A stretch of 64,000 nucleotides of DNA from Haloferax elongans ATCC BAA-1513 (GCF_000336755.1 NZ_AOLK01000008.1:1-64000); one strand, 5' to 3'. Positions 25,007 through 33,591 are shown, counted from the first letter of the stretch. Notes: generated by a model not told the origin, from the sequence alone. Numbers and translations: made by a program.

Positions 25007-25942
25007 ATGCGCACGAGGCGGAAGCCCGATTGGTTGAAGATGCGGCCTCCCTCGGGCCAGCGCTTCACCGACATCAAGTCCACGCTCCGCGACCGAAACC
25101 TCAACACGGTCTGCGAGGAAGCGAACTGTCCGAACCTCGGTGAATGTTGGAGCGGCCGCGACGGGCCGGGCACGGCGACGTTCATGCTCATGGGCGACCG
25201 GTGCTCCCGCGGCTGCAACTTCTGTGACGTCCAGACCGGCGGGATGGAAGCCCTCGACCCCGACGAACCGGCCAACGTCGCCGAGGCGGTCGCCGAAATC
25301 GGTCTCGACTACGTCGTGTTGACCTCCGTCGACCGCGACGACCTCCCCGACCAGGGTGCGAGCCACTTCGCGGAGACGATTCGGGAGATAAAACGCCGCG
25401 ACCCCGGGATTCTCGTCGAAGTGTTGATTCCCGACTTCCAGGGTGAACCGGAACACGTTCGGAAGATTATCGACGCCGAACCGGACGTTATCGCCCACAA
25501 CATCGAGACGGTCGAACGGCTCCAGTGGCCGGTTCGTGACCGCCGCGCCGGGTACGAGCAATCGCTGTCGGTCCTCCAGCAGGTCACTGACGAATCCGAT
25601 ATCCACACGAAAACGTCCATCATGCTCGGTCTCGGCGAGTACCACCACGAGGTGTACCAAACCCTGTCTGACCTCCGCGAGGCCGACGTGGACATCGTCA
25701 CGTTCGGGCAGTATCTCCAACCGTCGCGCACGCACCTCGACGTGTTCGAGTACGTCCATCCCGACGTGTTCGAGACGTGGCGACGAGTCGCCGAAGACGA
25801 ACTCGACTTCCTGTACTGTGCGTCCGGCCCGATGGTCCGGTCGTCGTACAAGGCGGGCGAACTGTTCGTGGACGCACTCCTCCGTGAGGGGTCGTCTGTC
25901 GAAGAGGCCCGGCAGGCGGCGCGTGCGGCCGCTGGTCAGTAA
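25007..25942 (+). CDS. lipA: lipoyl synthase
   Basis: This 311-aa radical-SAM enzyme inserts two sulfur atoms into octanoyl-lysine on lipoyl domains. Both iron-sulfur clusters are encoded: the auxiliary cluster Cys36, Cys41, Cys47 (CEEANCPNLGEC) and the radical-SAM cluster Cys66, Cys70, Cys73 (CSRGCNFC). VLTSVDRDDLPDQGA, VEVLIPDF and SIMLGLGEY are also typical. ATG 25007 gives the usual start; a TTG 27 bases upstream is less likely. The client protein E2 is encoded downstream on the same strand, so this gene serves the dehydrogenase complex. Confidence 0.94.
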   Translation: MRTRRKPDWLKMRPPSGQRFTDIKSTLRDRNLNTVCEEANCPNLGECWSGRDGPGTATFMLMGDRCSRGCNFCDVQTGGMEALDPDEPANVAEAVAEIGLDYVVLTSVDRDDLPDQGASHFAETIREIKRRDPGILVEVLIPDFQGEPEHVRKIIDAEPDVIAHNIETVERLQWPVRDRRAGYEQSLSVLQQVTDESDIHTKTSIMLGLGEYHHEVYQTLSDLREADVDIVTFGQYLQPSRTHLDVFEYVHPDVFETWRRVAEDELDFLYCASGPMVRSSYKAGELFVDALLREGSSVEEARQAARAAAGQ

Positions 25943-26154
25943 CTATCACGAAACCTGACTGTCAGCGATACCAATCGCTCTCCGCAGGTCACATGACTTG
26001 TGCTATTTTCTGGATATTTCCGATTATTCCTCGGAGATGTGCGGGTTCACGCTAACGACCATCAGGAAGAATCGTTTAGAAGTCAAGATGTCCAATTTTC
26101 TCGCGTGTGGGTTTACATAGCACGACCGCGAGCGCGATAATCCGAGTTAAAGTA

Positions 26155-26224
26155 AATTATATACGAAAACAATATAACGGCGGCGGGTGTCGATTTTGCT
26201 ATGAACAGGAGGGTTCTCCCGTGA
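26155..26224 (+). promoter_or_regulatory. pdh operon promoter with mini-ORF overlapping the GTG start
   Basis: AT-rich TATA candidates occur at 26155-26165 (AATTATATACG) and 26169-26178 (CAATATAACG). The second predicts a transcript starting at the ATG at 26201. That ATG opens a seven-codon frame, MNRRVLP, ending in TGA at 26222-26224. The TGA overlaps the GTG start of pdhA (GTGA). The mini-ORF contains AGGAGG (26207-26212), a Shine-Dalgarno sequence 8 bases from the GTG. Confidence 0.55.
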
Positions 26225-27327
26225 GCGTGCTTCAACGTGACCCACAGGACCAAGTACGAGTCCTCGACGAGGACGGCTCTGTCGTCGGCGATGTACCCGA
26301 CATCGACGACGAGACCATGGTCGAGATGTATCGCTACATGCGACTCGCCCGCCACTTCGACACGCGGGCGGTGAGCCTCCAGCGACAGGGGCGGATGGGA
26401 ACGTATCCACCGCTGTCGGGACAGGAAGGTGCCCAAATCGGCAGTGCCGTCGCACTCGCCGAAGACGACTGGATGGTCCCGAGTTACCGCGAACACGGTG
26501 CGGCACTCGTTCGGGGCCTTCCACTGAAGCAGACGCTGCTCTACTGGATGGGCCACGAGAAGGGGAACAAGATGCCCGAGGGCGCGAACATCTTCCCGCC
26601 CGCGGTCCCCATCGCGTCGCAGATTCCCCACGCGACGGGCGCTGGCTGGGCGCTCAAACTCCGTGAGGAAGCCGACAAGGCGGTCATGTGTTACTTCGGT
26701 GACGGTGCGACCTCCGAAGGTGACTTCCACGAAGGGCTGAACTTTGCAGGCGTCTTCGACACGCCGAACGTCTTCTTCTGTAACAACAACCAGTGGGCAA
26801 TCTCCGTTCCGCGTGAGCGCCAGACGGCATCCGAGACCCTCGCAGAGAAGGCAGTCGCCTACGGCATCGACGGGATTCAGGTCGACGGCATGGACCCACT
26901 CGCGGTCTACGCCGTGACGCAGGCGGCCCTCGACAAGGCCAAGAACCCGCAGGAAGACGAGTGCCGGCCGACGCTCATCGAGGCGGTCCAGTACCGCTTC
27001 GGCGCACACACCACCGCGGACGACCCGACGGTCTACCGCGACGACGAGGAAGTCGAGAAGTGGAAGGCGAAGGACCCGATTCCGCGACTCGAAACGTTCC
27101 TCCGCGAGACAGGCCGACTCGACGACGAGTCTGTCGACGCCATCGAGGCCAGCGTCAAAGAGCAGGTCGCAGACGCCATCGACGCGGCCGAGTCCGAGCC
27201 GCGTCCGGACCCGAGTGAGATGTTCGAGTACGCCTACGCCGAGATGACCCCCGAGGTCGAGGCACAGTACGAGGAGTTCCAGGCACTCCACGAGAAGTTC
27301 GGCGACGAAGGATTCCTCCGAGAATGA
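26221..27327 (+). CDS. pdhA: 2-oxoacid dehydrogenase E1 component, alpha subunit
   Basis: The 368-aa protein is the thiamine-diphosphate-binding half of a pyruvate- or branched-chain-type 2-oxoacid dehydrogenase E1. ThDP/Mg binding is shown by FGDGATSEGDFHEGLNFAGVFDTPNVFFCNNNQWA (split: GDGATSEGDFHEGLN and FFCNNNQWAIS); the phosphorylation-loop region RFGAHTTADDPTVYRDDEE is also present. GTG at 26221 (reading VSVLQRDPQDQ) is chosen because a Shine-Dalgarno AGGAGG precedes it; the longer frame to 26107 runs through promoter DNA. Its stop overlaps pdhB by four bases (ATGA). From memory, the substrate of this Haloferax complex has not been settled. Confidence 0.92.
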   Translation: MSVLQRDPQDQVRVLDEDGSVVGDVPDIDDETMVEMYRYMRLARHFDTRAVSLQRQGRMGTYPPLSGQEGAQIGSAVALAEDDWMVPSYREHGAALVRGLPLKQTLLYWMGHEKGNKMPEGANIFPPAVPIASQIPHATGAGWALKLREEADKAVMCYFGDGATSEGDFHEGLNFAGVFDTPNVFFCNNNQWAISVPRERQTASETLAEKAVAYGIDGIQVDGMDPLAVYAVTQAALDKAKNPQEDECRPTLIEAVQYRFGAHTTADDPTVYRDDEEVEKWKAKDPIPRLETFLRETGRLDDESVDAIEASVKEQVADAIDAAESEPRPDPSEMFEYAYAEMTPEVEAQYEEFQALHEKFGDEGFLRE

Positions 27328-28307
27328 CGGAACAGAACCTTACTATCGTACAGGCAGTACGGGACGGTCTCTACACCGAAATGCAGCGCGACGACGACGT
27401 GTTGGTCATGGGCGAAGACGTCGGCAAGAACGGCGGCGTCTTCCGCGCGACCGAAGGCCTCTGGGACGAGTTCGGTGACAACCGCGTCATCGACACGCCG
27501 CTCGCCGAATCCGGTATCATCGGGACAGCCGTCGGGATGGCCGCGATGGGCCTCAAGCCCATTCCGGAGGTTCAGTTCTCCGGCTTCATGTACCCCGGAT
27601 ACGACCAGATTATCAGCCACATGTCGCGGTTCCGCACCCGGACCCGCGGGCGTTACACGCTCCCGATGGTGCTGCGCGCCCCTTACGGCGGTGGCATCCG
27701 CGCGCCGGAGTCGCACTCCGAGTCCAAGGAGATGTTCTACGCGCACGAGGCCGGTCTGAAGGTTGTCATCCCCTCGACCCCGTACGACACGAAGGGGCTT
27801 CTTATCTCCGCGATTCGCGACCCCGACCCAGTCATCTTCCTCGAACCCAAACTCATCTACCGCGCCTTCCGCGGTGACGTTCCCGAAGACGACTACACGG
27901 TCCCCATCGGCGAGGCGGCCGTCCGCAGAGAAGGGACTGACGTGTCGGTGTTCACCTACGGCGCGATGACTCGGCCGACGCTCGAAGCGGCCGAGAACCT
28001 CGCAGAGGAGGGCATCGACGCCGAGGTCATCGACATGCGAACCATCTCGCCGCTCGACCGCGAGGCCATCGTCGAATCGTTCAAGAAGACCGGCCGTGCG
28101 GTCGCCGTCCACGAGGCACCGAAGAACGGTGGCCTCGGAGCCGAGATTACGGCGACGGTTCAGGAAGAAGCGCTTCTCTACCAGGAAGCACCCGTAAAGC
28201 GCGTCGCAGGCTACGACGTTCCGTACCCGCTGTACGCACTAGAGGACTACTACCTCCCGTCCGTGGCCCGCGTCGAAGAAGGAATCCGCGAAACTGTGAA
28301 CTTCTAA
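27324..28307 (+). CDS. pdhB: 2-oxoacid dehydrogenase E1 component, beta subunit
   Basis: The 327-aa beta subunit pairs with PdhA to form the E1 heterotetramer that decarboxylates the oxoacid and acylates E2. Family marks are VMGEDVGKNGGVFRAT, RVIDTPLAESGIIG, PIPEVQFSGFMYPG, RAPYGGGIRAPESHS, and VIDMRTISPLDREAIVESFKKTGRAVAVHEAPKNGG (as VIDMRTISPLD and AVAVHEAPKNGGLGAEI). It overlaps pdhA by four bases and is followed three bases later by pdhC, so the operon is tightly coupled. Confidence 0.93.
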   Translation: MTEQNLTIVQAVRDGLYTEMQRDDDVLVMGEDVGKNGGVFRATEGLWDEFGDNRVIDTPLAESGIIGTAVGMAAMGLKPIPEVQFSGFMYPGYDQIISHMSRFRTRTRGRYTLPMVLRAPYGGGIRAPESHSESKEMFYAHEAGLKVVIPSTPYDTKGLLISAIRDPDPVIFLEPKLIYRAFRGDVPEDDYTVPIGEAAVRREGTDVSVFTYGAMTRPTLEAAENLAEEGIDAEVIDMRTISPLDREAIVESFKKTGRAVAVHEAPKNGGLGAEITATVQEEALLYQEAPVKRVAGYDVPYPLYALEDYYLPSVARVEEGIRETVNF

Positions 28308-28310
28308 CCA

Positions 28311-29810
28311 ATGCCCCTCGAAGAATTCAAACTCCCCGACGTTGGCGAAGGCGTCGCAGAAGGCGAACTCGTAACGTGGCACGTCTCCCCCGGCGACGAA
28401 GTAACCGAAGACCAAGTGCTCGCCGAGGTCGAGACCGACAAGGCACTCGTCGACGTGCCGTCCCCGTTCAACGGGACGGTCAAAGAACTGCTCGCCGAGG
28501 AAGGCGAGATGGTTCCCGTCGGCAACGTCATCATCACCATTCAGGTCGGTGACGACGCCGACGTCGAAGAGACGGCCGAACCCGAGCCAGAAGCCGAGTC
28601 CGAACCAGAAGATGCAGAAGACGACGGCGAATCCGGCGGTCGCGTGTTCGCACCGCCGAGCGTCCGACGTCTCGCCCGCGAACTCGGCGTCGACCTCTCG
28701 ACTGTCGACGGTTCCGGCCCGAGTGGCCGCGTGACTGAAGGTGACGTTCGTGCAGCCGCCGAGTCCGAATCCGAGGCAGCGGCGGAGACGACCGACGAGA
28801 GTCCGCGCTCCATCGAGAGCAACGGACAGACAGCGGTCCAGTCCACCGAAAGCGCCGCCGTGACGACCGAGAGCGCCGACCGCGACAAGACGCTCGCCGC
28901 GCCTGCGACCCGAGCGATGGCAGAGGAGAAAGGCGTCGACATCAACGCCGTTCCCCCGTCCGAGACCCGCGACGGACAGGCGTTCGTCTCTCCCGAAGCC
29001 GTCCAAGAGTACGCCGAAGCACAGCAACAGGCGCAGGCAGCAGACGCACAGGCCGTCTCCGCCGAGCCCGAGGCTGGCACCGCGAGCGCCGAGACGGCCG
29101 ACACCGGTCCCGTCGCTGGCGAGCGCATCCCGTTCAAGGGCGTCCGCAAGGCCATCGCCGACCAGATGCAGCAGTCGAAGTACACCGCGCCGCACGTCAC
29201 GCACCACGACGAAGTGGACGTGACGGAACTCGTCGAACTGCGCGAGCAGCTCAAGCCCGTCGCCGCCGAGCAGGACACGAAGCTCACCTACATGCCGTTC
29301 GTGATGAAGGCGGTCATCGCGGCGCTGAAGGACTTCCCGTACATGAACTCGCAACTCGACGAGGAGAACGAGGAAATCGTCCTCCGCGACGAGTACAATA
29401 TCGGCGTCGCGGCCGCGACGGACGCCGGTCTCATGGTCCCGGTCGTCGACGAAGCCGACCGCAAGGGCATGCTCGAAATCGCCGACGAGATGAACGAACT
29501 CGTCGACAAGGCCCGCAACCGCAAGATTTCGCCCAGTGAGATGCGCGGCGGTACCTTCACCATCACCAACATCGGCGGCATCGGCGGCGAGTACGCCACG
29601 CCCATCATCAACTACCCAGAAGTGGCAATCCTCGCCGTCGGAGCCATCAAGGATAAGCCACGGGTGATTGACGGTGAAATCGTGCCACGCAAGGTTCTCA
29701 CGCTCTCGCTGTCGTTCGACCACCGCATCGTCGACGGTGCACAGGGTGCTCGCTTCACGAACCGTATCAAGGAACTGCTCGAAGACCCCAAGCTGTTGGT
29801 GCTCGAATAA
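28311..29810 (+). CDS. pdhC: 2-oxoacid dehydrogenase E2 (dihydrolipoyl acyltransferase)
   Basis: The 499-aa core protein carries one lipoyl domain (residues 1-78; lipoylated Lys in VETDKALVDVPSP), an acidic Glu/Pro linker, a peripheral-subunit-binding domain (about 110-147, VRRLARELGVDLSTVDGSG), a second, weaker binding-domain-like segment (about 194-240, TRAMAEEKGVDINAVPPSE), an Ala/Gln-rich linker and the catalytic domain from about 265. The catalytic His and Asp are in SFDHRIVDGAQG. E3 starts on the last base of the E2 stop (TAATG). Lipoylation depends on lipA, encoded 2.4 kb upstream. Confidence 0.93.
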   Translation: MPLEEFKLPDVGEGVAEGELVTWHVSPGDEVTEDQVLAEVETDKALVDVPSPFNGTVKELLAEEGEMVPVGNVIITIQVGDDADVEETAEPEPEAESEPEDAEDDGESGGRVFAPPSVRRLARELGVDLSTVDGSGPSGRVTEGDVRAAAESESEAAAETTDESPRSIESNGQTAVQSTESAAVTTESADRDKTLAAPATRAMAEEKGVDINAVPPSETRDGQAFVSPEAVQEYAEAQQQAQAADAQAVSAEPEAGTASAETADTGPVAGERIPFKGVRKAIADQMQQSKYTAPHVTHHDEVDVTELVELREQLKPVAAEQDTKLTYMPFVMKAVIAALKDFPYMNSQLDEENEEIVLRDEYNIGVAAATDAGLMVPVVDEADRKGMLEIADEMNELVDKARNRKISPSEMRGGTFTITNIGGIGGEYATPIINYPEVAILAVGAIKDKPRVIDGEIVPRKVLTLSLSFDHRIVDGAQGARFTNRIKELLEDPKLLVLE

Positions 29811-31237
29811 TGGTCGTCGGAGACATCGCGACTGGAACCGACGTACTGGTCATCGGTGCCGGACCGGGCGGCTACGTGGCCGCCATCCGCGCCGCACAGC
29901 AGGGCCTCGACACCACGCTCGTCGAGCGCGACGCCTACGGTGGGACCTGCCTGAACTACGGGTGTATCCCCTCGAAGGCGCTCATCACGGGCTCCGACCT
30001 CGCCCACGAGGCGGGCCACGCCGAGGAGATGGGTATCCACGCCGACCCCGTCGTCGACATGTCGCAACTGCGCGACTGGAAAGACGGCGTCGTGGACCAA
30101 CTCACCGGCGGCGTCGAAAAGCTCTGTAAGGCAAACGGCGTCAACCTCGTCGAAGGAACCGCTCGGTTCAAAGACGAAAACGCCGTCCGCATCGCCCACG
30201 GCGGCGAAGGACAGGGTTCGGAGACCATCGAGTTCGAACACTGTATCATCGCCACCGGGTCGCGCGTCATCCAGATTCCCGGCTTCGAGTTCGAAGACGA
30301 ACACGTGTGGTCCTCCCGCGACGCCCTCGCGGCCGACTCCATCCCGGACCGCCTCGTCGTCGTCGGCGGCGGCTACATCGGCATGGAACTGTCCACGACG
30401 TTCGCCAAACTCGGCTCCGACGTGACCGTCGTCGAGATGCTCGACGACATCCTGCCGGGCTACGAGTCCGACGTCGCCCGCGTCGTCCGCCAACGCGCCG
30501 AAGACCTCGGCATCGACATGCACTTCGGCGAAGGCGCGAGTAGCTGGCGCGAAGAAGACGATGGCATCATCGTCACGACCGAACTGGAAGGCGGCGACGA
30601 AAACGAGTACCGCGCCGACAAGGTGCTCGTCGCCGTCGGCCGCGAACCGGTCGCCGACACGATGGAACTCGAAAACGCCGGCATCGAGACCAACGAACGC
30701 GGCTTCATCGAAGTCGACGACTTCCGCCGGACCGACACCGAGAACATCTACGCGGTCGGTGACGTCGTCGCCGACACGCCGATGCTCGCCCACGTCGCCT
30801 CCAAAGAAGGCATCGTCGCCGCCGAGCACATCGCCGGCGAACCGGTCGCCTTCGACAGTCAGGCCGTCCCGGCCGCCGTCTTCACCGACCCCGAAATCGG
30901 CACGGTCGGCATGACCGAAGACGAGGCAGAAGAGGCTGGCTTCACGCCCGTCGTCGGCCAGATGCCCTTCCGCGCATCCGGCCGCGCGCTCACCACGGGC
31001 CACGCAGACGGCTTCGTGCGCATCGTCGCCGACGAGAACTCCGGCTTCGTCCTCGGTGCCCAAATCGTCGGCCCCGAGGCGTCCGAACTCGTCGCCGAAG
31101 TCGCACTCGCCATCGAGATGGGTGCGACGCTCGAAGACATCGCCTCGACCATCCACACCCACCCGACGCTCGCCGAAGCGGTCATGGAGGCCGCCGAGAA
31201 CGCGCTCGGACAGGCGATTCACACGCTGAACCGATAG
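29810..31237 (+). CDS. lpdA: dihydrolipoamide dehydrogenase (E3)
   Basis: This 475-aa flavoprotein reoxidises the dihydrolipoyl group of E2 with NAD. FAD-binding VLVIGAGPGGYVAAIRAAQQG, the redox-active disulfide GGTCLNYGCIPSKAL, NAD-binding VVVGGGYIGMELSTTFAKLGS (as VVVGGGYIGMEL), the second FAD contact IYAVGDVVADTPMLAHVA and the catalytic His-Glu in HTHPTLAEAVMEA are all present. The protein is acidic, typical of a halophile. It closes the four-gene operon; a T-run follows the stop. Confidence 0.95.
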   Translation: MVVGDIATGTDVLVIGAGPGGYVAAIRAAQQGLDTTLVERDAYGGTCLNYGCIPSKALITGSDLAHEAGHAEEMGIHADPVVDMSQLRDWKDGVVDQLTGGVEKLCKANGVNLVEGTARFKDENAVRIAHGGEGQGSETIEFEHCIIATGSRVIQIPGFEFEDEHVWSSRDALAADSIPDRLVVVGGGYIGMELSTTFAKLGSDVTVVEMLDDILPGYESDVARVVRQRAEDLGIDMHFGEGASSWREEDDGIIVTTELEGGDENEYRADKVLVAVGREPVADTMELENAGIETNERGFIEVDDFRRTDTENIYAVGDVVADTPMLAHVASKEGIVAAEHIAGEPVAFDSQAVPAAVFTDPEIGTVGMTEDEAEEAGFTPVVGQMPFRASGRALTTGHADGFVRIVADENSGFVLGAQIVGPEASELVAEVALAIEMGATLEDIASTIHTHPTLAEAVMEAAENALGQAIHTLNR

Positions 31238-31254
31238 AGTCAGCAAAAAGCGTC

Positions 31255-31261
31255 TTTTTTT
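31255..31261 (+). terminator. T-run ending the pdh operon
   Basis: T7 begins 18 bases after the lpdA stop, and the same bases overlap the end of the convergent HTH gene (stop at 31260-31262). A seven-T tract is a strong archaeal termination signal. Confidence 0.6.
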
Positions 31262-31472
31262 ACGCGGTCGAATCAGCGTCGAGTTCCGGGTCGAAGAGGT
31301 CCTCGACGCGACACTCGAAGTACGCGGCGAGTTTGAACGCCAGTTCCAGCGAGGGGTCGTACCGCTCGCGTTCGATGGCGTTGATAGTCTGTCTCGTGAC
31401 GCCGACCGCTTCCGCGAGTTCTCCCTGACTCAGATTCCCGTCCTCGCGGTGCGACCTCACGGAATTGTTCAT
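31260..31472 (-). CDS. HTH transcriptional regulator (Cro/CI, YozG-like)
   Basis: The 70-aa protein is a single xenobiotic-response-element HTH domain: VRSHREDGNLSQGELAEAVG, VTRQTINAIERERYDPSLEL, AFKLAAYFECRVEDLFDPEL. These are typical of small archaeal and bacterial repressors that pair with DUF2178 membrane proteins. The ATG at 31472 overlaps the stop of the upstream DUF2178 gene by four bases (ATGA). It probably represses its own operon through the GTAAAG palindromes 15-55 bases upstream of the first gene. Confidence 0.9.
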   Translation of the reverse strand: MNNSVRSHREDGNLSQGELAEAVGVTRQTINAIERERYDPSLELAFKLAAYFECRVEDLFDPELDADSTA

Positions 31473-31885
31473 GGCCGGTATCGAACCCAAAAGAGGCTCA
31501 GACCGAAGATGACGAACACCGAAATGTAGCCGTACAGCGCGCCGGAGACCATCGGCGGAACCTCGACCAGACCGAGGTGCGTTCCGAGCCGGGCGGTCGA
31601 CGCGCCGACGACGAGGAGCGCCCCGGTGAGCGTCATCGTGAGTTGACTCGCCCGCCGGTCGATTGCTTTGTCTCGCTCGTCGAAGAGCGTAACCGAGGTA
31701 CCCTTCCAGACGACGAGTGCGGCGACGATGCCGACCCAGTAAATTGCTTCGCTGAGGACGTGATAGTCGAGGAATCGAAGCCCGAGACCCACGGCGACGC
31801 CGCCGCCGAGGAACACGTACATCAGGTACCGATACCGTCGCTGCTTGGAGAGCCGAGGTGTCGAAGTCTGTTGGACCTGCGTCAT
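31469..31885 (-). CDS. DUF2178 membrane protein
   Basis: The 138-aa protein has four predicted membrane helices in two pairs (about 22-40, 44-62, 82-102 and 112-133) with the conserved cytoplasmic loop FDERDKAIDRRASQLT between the pairs, characteristic of DUF2178. Such proteins are regularly encoded with a YozG-like HTH repressor, as here. Their role is unknown; the pair behaves like a regulated membrane module, possibly stress-related. Operators overlap the promoter. Confidence 0.85.
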   Translation of the reverse strand: MTQVQQTSTPRLSKQRRYRYLMYVFLGGGVAVGLGLRFLDYHVLSEAIYWVGIVAALVVWKGTSVTLFDERDKAIDRRASQLTMTLTGALLVVGASTARLGTHLGLVEVPPMVSGALYGYISVFVIFGLSLFWVRYRP

Positions 31886-31893
31886 GGCTGTGC

Positions 31894-31940
31894 GTAAAGC
31901 ACCATGTGTAAAGGGTGCTTTACAGTAAAGGATGCTTTAC
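31894..31940. promoter_or_regulatory. operator array of the DUF2178-HTH operon
   Basis: Two near-identical 16-bp palindromes, GTAAAGGGTGCTTTAC (31908-31923) and GTAAAGGATGCTTTAC (31925-31940), sit one base apart. A half-site GTAAAGCACC (31894-31903), forming an inverted repeat with GGTGCTTTAC (31914-31923), lies nearest the gene start at 31885. The array covers the expected TATA/start region, so binding would block transcription. The adjacent HTH protein is the natural candidate to bind it. Confidence 0.75.
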
Positions 31941-32087
31941 ACACCCACTTAGTCGTTTCCCCGACAGGTTCGAAAAGAGAGGCAGAAAGAGAGACGCATC
32001 GCTCGCGTGTCTACACTGTCGAAAACAGCACTGCAGTCACCCAGCCGTCTCTACGGACCGCCCTCGCCTCCGTTCAGTCGTCGCTCT

Positions 32088-32279
32088 TCACTCGTTTTCT
32101 AACCACCACAGTCCTAACATCGTCCCCACCACTGCCACGGTGGCGGGAATCGATTTATCGATGCCCAGCGTTCGGAAGTCGAAGAGGACGACCCCCTCGA
32201 ACTGGGCGGCGAGTGCGAGGGCTACGAAGACGAACCCCGCCACCCATAGCTCGGGTGTATTCACGTCGCTAATTGACAT
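32088..32279 (-). CDS. small two-helix membrane protein, 63 aa
   Basis: The protein begins MSISDVNTPELWVAGFVFVA and has two hydrophobic segments (about 11-31 and 44-58) joined by a short loop with FRTLGIDKSIP. A TATA box (CATTTATCAC, minus strand, about 32306-32315) lies 27-35 bases before the ATG, indicating a leaderless gene. The family is unknown to me; no partner gene is adjacent. Confidence 0.7.
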   Translation of the reverse strand: MSISDVNTPELWVAGFVFVALALAAQFEGVVLFDFRTLGIDKSIPATVAVVGTMLGLWWLENE

Positions 32280-32329
32280 GAAATCCGATACGATTCGGAG
32301 TGTGATAAATGTTAGCAGAGTTCAGCCAA

Positions 32330-32980
32330 TCAGGCGTCGTCGGCGTCGAGGATGTTGTAGCCCTCGAACACCTTTCCGAGTCGGTCCATCGAGGAGACGA
32401 CTACGTCACAGGCCGGGCGAACGGCATCTTTCGGGACGAATCCGACCGAGAGTCCGGCGATTTCGAGCATGGGCAGGTCGTTCGCGCCGTCGCCGACCGC
32501 GACGGTGCGGTCGAGTGGGACGTCGTGGTCGGCGGCGTAATTTTCGAGCGCGGTGTCTTTCGTTCCCTCGATGAGCGAGCCTTCGACGTCGCCGGTGAGA
32601 CGACCACCCTTCACGGGCAGGCGGTTCGAGACGATATCGTCGACTTCGACCCCCTCTTTTTCGAGTGCGCGCTGGACGCCGCGTTCGAACCCACCGGTGA
32701 AGATGGCGACGTGGTGGCCGTAGTCGCGGAGACGCTGGATGAGGTCGGCCGCGCCCGGGCGGAGTTCGACCTCGCCGTAGGCCTCCTCGGCGAGTTCCTC
32801 TTCGAGCCCTTCGAGCAGGCGAGCGCGCGAGCGAAGACTCTCCGCGTAGCTAATCTCGTCGTTCATGGCGCGTTCGGTGATATCGGCCATCTCGTCGGCG
32901 GTGCCGTTTCGTCGGCCGAGCAACACGGTCATCTCCGAGTCCGAGAGCGTGCCGTCGAAGTCGAAGGCGATGATTCGCAT
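32330..32980 (-). CDS. serB: phosphoserine phosphatase
   Basis: The 216-aa HAD phosphatase hydrolyses phosphoserine, the last step of serine synthesis. Motif I is AFDFDGTLSDSE, motif II IFTGGF, motif III the Lys in EGTKDTALE region and motif IV AVGDGANDLPMLEIAGLSVGF, which is the diagnostic SerB pattern. The first-step enzyme gene serA lies 1.5 kb away on the other strand. TATA-like CTTTGAAA is 25-30 bases upstream of the ATG. A more general phosphatase role cannot be excluded, but motif IV fits SerB well. Confidence 0.88.
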   Translation of the reverse strand: MRIIAFDFDGTLSDSEMTVLLGRRNGTADEMADITERAMNDEISYAESLRSRARLLEGLEEELAEEAYGEVELRPGAADLIQRLRDYGHHVAIFTGGFERGVQRALEKEGVEVDDIVSNRLPVKGGRLTGDVEGSLIEGTKDTALENYAADHDVPLDRTVAVGDGANDLPMLEIAGLSVGFVPKDAVRPACDVVVSSMDRLGKVFEGYNILDADDA

Positions 32981-33084
32981 ATCTGTCCGTCGGACGCGTG
33001 GGGTTTCAAAGCTTCCGCGTCGGCAGAATCGGCGGGCTGGAACGACGGCGAATCTATTTACCGGTCGTCTTCTTGACAGACACT

Positions 33085-33555
33085 ATGGGCGACTCTCACG
33101 ATGCAGAGCACGAGACACTCCGCGAGGTCGAAGCCGACCTGACCGAGGACTTCGAGGACCTCGACGACGAGGCCGACGGCGAGGCCGACGACGGGTCTAC
33201 CTATCCGCTACAGGAGTTCATTCGCGGACTCCGAGAGGCAGATGACGCAGACGTGCGGGCAGTCGGTCAGTACGACGGCGAAGACTACGAGTTGCTCTAC
33301 TTGCGACCCGACGTCGACGCGCAACTCGACGACGAGGCCCGGGTGGCCCGGGTGAAGAGCCTCGTAATGAAAGCGCTCGGCGAACCCATCTCCGACCCAG
33401 TCTTCGAGGATTACGGCAAACTGAACGCTGCCATCCGGTGGTACGACGAGGCAGTGGTCGCCATCTATCCCTACGACGAGTGGTCCGGCGTGATTGCGAC
33501 GTTCGACCGGGCGAATTCGCCGCTCGTCAACCTCGCGTTAGAGCACCTCGAATAG
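33085..33555 (+). CDS. conserved haloarchaeal protein, 156 aa
   Basis: The very acidic protein opens with a Glu/Asp-rich stretch (residues 1-50) and continues as a mixed alpha-beta domain (QEFIRGLREADDADVRAVGQ, YELLYLRPDVDAQL, VVAIYPYDEWSGVIATFD). I recognise it only as a haloarchaeal family of unknown function. The ATG at 33085 follows a TATA-like ATCTATTTA by about 30 bases. It is divergent from serB, with overlapping promoter regions. Confidence 0.75.
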   Translation: MGDSHDAEHETLREVEADLTEDFEDLDDEADGEADDGSTYPLQEFIRGLREADDADVRAVGQYDGEDYELLYLRPDVDAQLDDEARVARVKSLVMKALGEPISDPVFEDYGKLNAAIRWYDEAVVAIYPYDEWSGVIATFDRANSPLVNLALEHLE

Positions 33556-33591
33556 CACGATATCGCTGCGGCATGGCGACCGGACGCGAAC

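Noticed and set aside
28239-29723. 494-codon minus-strand frame opposite the E2 gene
   Set aside because: It has His/Asp/Gly-rich low complexity typical of antisense translation; E2 motifs on the plus strand are unambiguous.
31904-32574. Plus-strand frames of 122 and 219 codons near 32 kb
   Set aside because: They cross the GTAAAG operator array and run antisense to the 63-aa gene and serB; translations are Arg/Ser-rich without domains.
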